From an uncultured Porphyromonadaceae bacterium (GTDB lineage: Bacteria; Bacteroidota; Bacteroidia; Bacteroidales; Muribaculaceae), in the NCBI GenBank assembly GCA_947174335.1, contig CAMWIM010000018.1:1-37051 (forward strand): a stretch of 37,051 nt of DNA. The letters run 5' to 3'. A program made the translations under genes and the position numbers. The stretch's first letter is position 1. Every line of letters starts with the position of its first letter. Below, piece by piece: positions 32,416-37,051 of the stretch. Below the pieces are notes generated by a model that ran no database searches, was not told the DNA's origin, and saw nothing but the letters and a program-made list of their open reading frames with translations.

Positions 32416-34608
32416 TTAAGCCCCCAATTCAAGCTGATTTTTTACGAGATTATAATATGCTCCTTTCTTGTCTATTAACGATGTATGGGTTCCGATTTCG
32501 ATAACCCGACCTTTGTCAAGCACAACAATTTGGTCAGCATTTTTGACGGTCGATAACCGGTGAGCGACAATTACGACCGTACGACCTTTATAAAATTCAT
32601 TAAGATTCTCGACGATAGCACGCTCGTTTTTGGCATCAAGAGCATTTGTCGCTTCGTCAAATATGATAAATGCCGGATTCTTATAAATGGCACGTGCTAT
32701 TAGCAGTCTCTGTTTCTGCCCCGAACTCAATCCTTGCCCCTCAGCACCGATTCGTGTATTATATTTCATAGGTAACGACATAATATAATCATGAATATTT
32801 GCCGATTTGGCAGCTGAAATCACTCTTTCCCGGTCAATTTCTCCGTCAGAAAGGGCTATGTTACGTTCGATTGTATCTGAAAATATAAATCCGTCCTGCA
32901 TTACAACACCACATTTACCTCTCCATTCCTTTGGACTTATGTTATTTAACGGAGTTGTTCCGACAACGACACTACCACTGTTTGTCGGGAAGAACGACAA
33001 CAGAATTTTCAAGAGAGTTGTTTTGCCACAACCACTCATCCCCACAATTGCCGTTACCTTTTTATTTTCAATCTTAAAGTTTATGTCATCAAGGACTTTT
33101 GGTGACCTTGGACCATCATAATGAAACGAGACATTATTAAAATGAATATCACAGTTGTCAAGTTGAGGATTGTCAACGTGGTCAAACTGTTTTTCTTCTT
33201 CGGGAACAGTTTCAACCTCTTGCATTCGCTCCATACTGATTTTAGCATCTTGAAATTCTTGCATTGAAGATACAAACTGATGCAAAGGGGCGTTTAACTG
33301 ACCTATAATATATTGAATTGCAACAAGTTCACCAATCGATATGCGACCCGAGATTACACCCTCTGCCGCTAAGAATACTATAATGAGGTTTTTTGCTTGG
33401 TCAATCATAGATGAGCCGGCTGTTTGGATATTGGATAAATTCAGACTATAACGTCTTAGCCGGACTATTTGATTTTGAAGACGTTCCCATTCCCATCGCT
33501 TGGTTCGTTCGCATGAGTTTAATTTAATATCCTGCATACCATTAACCAATTGAATCATTGTCGATTGATTAGATGAAAGATATTGAAACTGCATATAATC
33601 CAATTTGCGCCTTTTTTTCAAGAACATTGACACCCAACAAACATAGACAACACTGCCAACAACAAATATAGACAATATTTTAAGGGAATAAGACAATATC
33701 ATCACGCCATATACCAAAAACACAATCGTTGCAAGGACCAAACTAAGAAGTGTGCTTGTCAAAAAAGATTCAATTCGATTGAAGTCTTTTATACGTTGCA
33801 AAATGTCACCTATGTGTTTAGTGTCAAAGAAAGTAATCGGTAACCTCATCAATTTTCCCAAAAAGTTTGAGATCAAACCGATACTAATGCCTGATGTAAT
33901 TGTCAACATCAGTCTGCTTCTTATGATATTATTGATAATCTGCCCCATAAGAAGAGCTAATTCTGCTAAAAGAATCAGAGATATGAAACTAAGGTCTGAA
34001 TTTGATATGCCGACATCAACTATTTGCTGTGTTAGATAAGGAAAAATAAGTGAAAAAACACACCCTAAAAGCATACACAGAATAATTTTCCACGTCACTG
34101 ATTTATAGGGCACCATCAATTTCACGAAATGAGAAAATTTGAGACTTGAAGTAGCCTTAAATTCTTTATCATAGAAAGCCGGAGTTGGAGATAATAGTAA
34201 AGCTGCACCAAGATTCTCATCAGAATCCTTTTCTCTTAGATGTAACCATGATTTTTGAAATTCGGCGGTCTTATATTTTAAAATCCCGGCAGCGGGATCC
34301 ATTATAGTCACATGACGCTTTGTAACCGAAATTACCACTACAAAATGTTGCTGAGACCAATGAATTATACACGGTAAATGGACATCCTTTGCAAGCTGTT
34401 CCAAATTCAACTTAATTCCAATAGTCTTAAACCCCAATGACTCAGCCGCATCAGCGATACCGAGCATTGACACCCCGTTACGAGTAATATGGCAAAGCTC
34501 GCGAATATATTGCAAATCCACTTCCTTACCATAATACTTACAAATGGATTGCAGACACGCAGCCCCGCAATCCATCATATCTCTCTGAGGATGATATTTA
34601 AGTCTCAT
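32416..34608 (-). CDS. Peptidase-containing ABC exporter (PCAT; C39 protease + TMD + NBD)
   Basis: A 730-aa fusion that cleaves double-glycine leader peptides and exports the core. The C39 domain has Cys14 (MMDCGAACL), His88 (SQQHFVVV) and Asp104 (IMDPA), so the protease should be active. The membrane domain spans ~160-450. The nucleotide-binding domain has Walker A GMSGCGKTTLLK, signature LSSGQKQRLLIARAI, Walker B FIIFDEATNALD and the switch His in VIVAHRLSTV. Its ATG overlaps the preceding GT51 stop (ATGA). This is the distal gene of the coupled operon and the strongest evidence that a leader-bearing peptide is made at this locus. Confidence 0.95.
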   Translation of the reverse strand: MRLKYHPQRDMMDCGAACLQSICKYYGKEVDLQYIRELCHITRNGVSMLGIADAAESLGFKTIGIKLNLEQLAKDVHLPCIIHWSQQHFVVVISVTKRHVTIMDPAAGILKYKTAEFQKSWLHLREKDSDENLGAALLLSPTPAFYDKEFKATSSLKFSHFVKLMVPYKSVTWKIILCMLLGCVFSLIFPYLTQQIVDVGISNSDLSFISLILLAELALLMGQIINNIIRSRLMLTITSGISIGLISNFLGKLMRLPITFFDTKHIGDILQRIKDFNRIESFLTSTLLSLVLATIVFLVYGVMILSYSLKILSIFVVGSVVYVCWVSMFLKKRRKLDYMQFQYLSSNQSTMIQLVNGMQDIKLNSCERTKRWEWERLQNQIVRLRRYSLNLSNIQTAGSSMIDQAKNLIIVFLAAEGVISGRISIGELVAIQYIIGQLNAPLHQFVSSMQEFQDAKISMERMQEVETVPEEEKQFDHVDNPQLDNCDIHFNNVSFHYDGPRSPKVLDDINFKIENKKVTAIVGMSGCGKTTLLKILLSFFPTNSGSVVVGTTPLNNISPKEWRGKCGVVMQDGFIFSDTIERNIALSDGEIDRERVISAAKSANIHDYIMSLPMKYNTRIGAEGQGLSSGQKQRLLIARAIYKNPAFIIFDEATNALDAKNERAIVENLNEFYKGRTVVIVAHRLSTVKNADQIVVLDKGRVIEIGTHTSLIDKKGAYYNLVKNQLELGA

Positions 34609-35861
34609 AAATTATCTTCGTTACACCAATCCGTTATATCAAGACAAAGGGACGCATTAACACCGGGGAATGACACGTCGGCGAGTGGTAATGGTGGATA
34701 GTTATCAATTATATTCATTTGTTTTAAACGACCTATATTATTTAAAATATATCGTTTTAGATTCTGTCTTAATTGAGTTGAATCATTAATCAGAGCTTCC
34801 TCAAAAAATTTTGGGCGAGGTAATATATACATCAAAACAAGAACCTCAACAGGTGAGAGATTATTGATATCCTTATCAAAATAATATTTAGAGGCTGGTG
34901 TTATGCCACAAATCCCAATACCAAACTCAGCCATGTTGAGATATATCTCTAAAATATCATGCTTTGATAAATGAAAAATCCGTTCTGCAATGAGTGAGGT
35001 TATTGCATCTTTGACTTTTCTATCAATAGAAATATCCTCTGTAAAAAACGCATTTTTAATCAATTGTTGAGTTAATGTACTTCCACCCCCATTTGGCAAA
35101 CGACCATCAAACAACGTCTTAAAAATCAAGCCAAAAGCATAGGGGCACACACCTGTATGACACATAAAAGCAGGATCTTCACAAGCAATTAAAGTTGCCT
35201 TGACAAGATAAGGGATATTATCATAAGTTACATATTCCGAGGCTAAATGTCCTTTTGACTTCAACTTTGACAAAATTAGTGTTTTTAGTGAGATAGAATC
35301 CGGTTGCCAATTATCATATTGTTCAAGTCCCGATATTTGGTAATTAACAAGCGGCATTGGTTTTACTTCATGGTTATTATAATAGGCAAGAATTGTTATT
35401 TGCTCAGCCAATAGCGAGTTCACATATTGATGAAAGAGATTATTATTGGGCAAAATGTTATATAAATCTTGTTTAGACAAAACAGATTTAATATATAACT
35501 CATCCTTATCAATATTCAGGTTTAAAACCTTTATATTAGGAAAATTAACCTCAACAGAATAATATTGTAATGACGAGAATTTAATATCTGCTTCCATTCT
35601 TTCAATAGAAGCTCTTAATCGTTCTTTACGATATACCTCAACCCCATTTAACCCACATTCAATCTTAATCTTATCTTTACTGAGACTAAATGCAAATCGT
35701 TTAAACCGTATGCAACCTATCTTAATAATGACAGTTTTATATTTTAAAGTCAGATTCTTAAATCTATTCCACGATATCGAACCGATATGAAGTTTATATC
35801 CCCTTTTTCTCAATAAAGGCGATATAATCATAAAAGCTAAGCGTAACAAGAATGGAATCAT
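34605..35861 (-). CDS. Stand-alone GT51 peptidoglycan glycosyltransferase with extra N-terminal region
   Basis: A 418-aa protein. Residues ~2-18 are a hydrophobic anchor; ~20-200 are strand-rich and AsmA-like by eye (LHIGSISWNRFKNLTLKYK); ~210-370 form a GT51 lipid II polymerase: Glu228 in ACEDPAFMCHTG, GGGSTLTQQLIKN (258-270), RK281-282, Glu293 and ILEIYLN. No transpeptidase domain. It resembles MtgA-type monofunctional transglycosylases, but the N-terminal region is much longer and the acceptor-side segment reads HTGVCPYAFG with a Cys. Both starts and stops overlap the neighbours by ATGA, so it belongs to the RiPP-like operon. A role in resisting or interacting with a lipid II-targeting product is inference. 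Confidence 0.85.
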   Translation of the reverse strand: MIPFLLRLAFMIISPLLRKRGYKLHIGSISWNRFKNLTLKYKTVIIKIGCIRFKRFAFSLSKDKIKIECGLNGVEVYRKERLRASIERMEADIKFSSLQYYSVEVNFPNIKVLNLNIDKDELYIKSVLSKQDLYNILPNNNLFHQYVNSLLAEQITILAYYNNHEVKPMPLVNYQISGLEQYDNWQPDSISLKTLILSKLKSKGHLASEYVTYDNIPYLVKATLIACEDPAFMCHTGVCPYAFGLIFKTLFDGRLPNGGGSTLTQQLIKNAFFTEDISIDRKVKDAITSLIAERIFHLSKHDILEIYLNMAEFGIGICGITPASKYYFDKDINNLSPVEVLVLMYILPRPKFFEEALINDSTQLRQNLKRYILNNIGRLKQMNIIDNYPPLPLADVSFPGVNASLCLDITDWCNEDNL

Positions 35862-36592
35862 CTGTTATTAATAGTTTTAGACAATTCTGTTTTAGAATTA
35901 TGTTCATAAACCTTAGATGAAAAGCCACTGTTTACCCCTCTCGGATGGCTTAAATGGAATAGCGGAGTGTCGCTCCTGAATATTTTCTTTCCTGAATTCA
36001 TAAAACGGATATATCTGTCAAAGTCATCATCGCCCCACCCATAATAATTTTCATTCTCTGCCCCTAATGATATAAAATCCTTACGGTTCATCAAAACAGC
36101 TCCACCTGTAAGTCTATGATTTTGGAGAGGTCTCATCATCTGCTTATTTTGGTCAAGTATAGAAAAATTATAGTTCTGTAAATATAAGTTGGCAATTATT
36201 TCAGAAGTATCAAAGCACAATCCGTTATATGGCAAAGCGATACTTGCTCTATCATCTACAAGAGCGTCAAAACACTCATTAAATGAAGATTTATAAGGTA
36301 TTACATCAGTATCCCATATTCCGATAAATGGAGTTGTTACATTCCTTAACATATCATTGAAATGGCTTGTTTTGTGAAGAATAGAATCTCGGTCAACAAT
36401 AAACTCATAATCGACATATTTTGGCAGTAGCTTATCTAATAAATGAAGATTGACTGTATCAGCCTCCCTGACATATATTTTCAAATTGGAGAATTGCGAC
36501 AAATACTCAACAACAGCCAACAAATTATAAATACGCCTTACCGAATCAGCACGAAACAATATTAATATAGTCAATTCATTTATTGATTCCAT
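35858..36592 (-). CDS. Glycosyltransferase, galactosyltransferase-like (GT7/GT27 type)
   Basis: A 244-aa GT-A fold enzyme. The DXD metal/nucleotide-sugar motif is in GIWDTDV (residues 94-96), and the acceptor-side GWGDDDFDRYIRF (185-197) resembles the GWGxEDxD motif of galactosyltransferases, followed by LFHLSHPRG. The N-terminus (LTILILFRADSVRRIYNLLA) matches GT2-like folds in RiPP-associated loci of Bacteroidota. It is cytosolic, with no signal or membrane segment. Its stop overlaps the GT51 start; its start overlaps the LanC-like stop by 17 bases. It could glycosylate the peptide product; the sugar and acceptor are unknown. Confidence 0.85.
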   Translation of the reverse strand: MESINELTILILFRADSVRRIYNLLAVVEYLSQFSNLKIYVREADTVNLHLLDKLLPKYVDYEFIVDRDSILHKTSHFNDMLRNVTTPFIGIWDTDVIPYKSSFNECFDALVDDRASIALPYNGLCFDTSEIIANLYLQNYNFSILDQNKQMMRPLQNHRLTGGAVLMNRKDFISLGAENENYYGWGDDDFDRYIRFMNSGKKIFRSDTPLFHLSHPRGVNSGFSSKVYEHNSKTELSKTINNR

Positions 36593-37051
36593 TTCTAATG
36601 TTATTTAGCCTGATTAACAACGATGTAAGAAGAATGCCACCGACACCGTCCCAGAATCCTATATGATTTGCCAGATATTTAGGATTATCATGGAGTCGTT
36701 GAATCTCGGCAGAAGTTTTCAGCCGTTCCGATACAAAATTTGACAGTTGAGATAAAATTTGTGGCTCAGCATCTAAATAATTACAAAGCAGATATAAGCC
36801 ACACATTCCATCTCCAACATATACTTTATTTTTCAATTCTTCCTGTATCTCGTCTATTGATATACAAGAATACAATAGCTTGATGTGATTATTCAATTCA
36901 ACGCTTTCAAGGTTTAGCTCATCTTTAACACGACTCAAAACAAGATAATAATATAGCTTATTTGTCTGAGATCGAGGAAAATATTCCACAACATAAGGCA
37001 GAACTGCATTAAATTTTTTTGAAAAGATATTTTTATCTAATCCCGATTTAA
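36576..37051 (-). CDS. LanC-like protein, C-terminal part (5' end beyond the window)
   Basis: The frame is open without a stop to the right edge, so this is the C-terminal ~158 residues of a longer protein; the GTG at 36989 is an internal Val codon, not a likely start. Two Gly-rich helix turns, GDGMCGLYLLCNYL and IGFWDGVGGILLTSLL, about 60 residues apart, resemble the repeated GxxG motifs of lanthionine cyclases and LanC-like proteins. The Cys/Cys-His zinc ligands of true LanC (CYG and CHG motifs) are not visible in this part; where CHG is expected the sequence reads GDG. It may be a degenerate LanC-like maturation protein. First gene visible in the coupled operon. Confidence 0.55.
   Translation of the reverse strand, partial: KSGLDKNIFSKKFNAVLPYVVEYFPRSQTNKLYYYLVLSRVKDELNLESVELNNHIKLLYSCISIDEIQEELKNKVYVGDGMCGLYLLCNYLDAEPQILSQLSNFVSERLKTSAEIQRLHDNPKYLANHIGFWDGVGGILLTSLLIRLNNIRNGINK

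Noticed and set aside
1-37051. tRNA, rRNA, riboswitch or CRISPR array
   Set aside because: No tRNA T-arm pattern, rRNA-like stretch or regularly spaced direct repeats were found; the only repeat clusters are the palindromes at 20287-21226 and the 7-bp tandem repeat.

Overview
The window looks like a chromosomal segment of a gut-type Bacteroidales bacterium, most likely from the Muribaculaceae/Bacteroides neighbourhood. The basis is a complete six-gene Na+-NQR operon, -7 boxes of the Bacteroidota form TAnnTTTG, lipoproteins with acidic residues after the lipobox Cys, DUF4493/PCMD-type surface lipoproteins and a DUF4292 lipoprotein. The family-level placement is inference. No tRNA, rRNA or CRISPR array was recognised.

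Layout. (1) 1-4018: lpxB, an orphan HsdR_N-like nuclease-fold gene and a MATE exporter on +, converging on a UPF0104-type flippase-like gene on -. (2) 4064-10015: nqrABCDEF on -, with a TAnnTTTG promoter before nqrA and a 10-bp-stem intrinsic terminator after nqrF. (3) 10095-17930: a seven-gene minus-strand run of envelope and housekeeping genes: PLP aminotransferase, dUTPase, TPR protein, DUF4292 lipoprotein, EnvC-like M23 protein, Wzx/MATE-like flippase and a TerB-nuclease fusion. (4) 17986-20240: a Cof-type HAD phosphatase and a DbpA-like DEAD-box helicase on +. (5) 20229-21226: a repeat island holding a Y1 (HUH) transposase of the IS200/RAYT type, flanked by near-identical ~105-bp blocks of imperfect palindromes, a REP/BIME-like arrangement. 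(6) 21245-27650: three tandem DUF4493-type lipoprotein genes on -.

(7) 27899-31602: a four-gene + strand cassette with higher GC. It encodes a small acidic protein, an HK97-fold (SU10/DUF5309-like) major capsid protein, an unknown small protein and a portal-like protein. No terminase, protease, tail, lysis or integration genes are in the window. A 6-TM ion-channel gene with an aberrant selectivity filter follows on the same strand. (8) 32416-37051: an AT-rich, translationally coupled minus-strand operon that runs off the right edge. In transcription order it holds a LanC-like protein (C-terminal part), a GT7/GT27-like glycosyltransferase, a stand-alone GT51 peptidoglycan glycosyltransferase with an unusual N-terminal region, and a C39-peptidase ABC exporter. 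This reads as the distal part of a modified-peptide (RiPP) locus whose precursor and early enzymes would lie beyond the window.

The three places most likely to hold something under-described are the terminase-less capsid/portal cassette, the LanC-GT-GT51-PCAT operon, and the RAYT/palindrome island.
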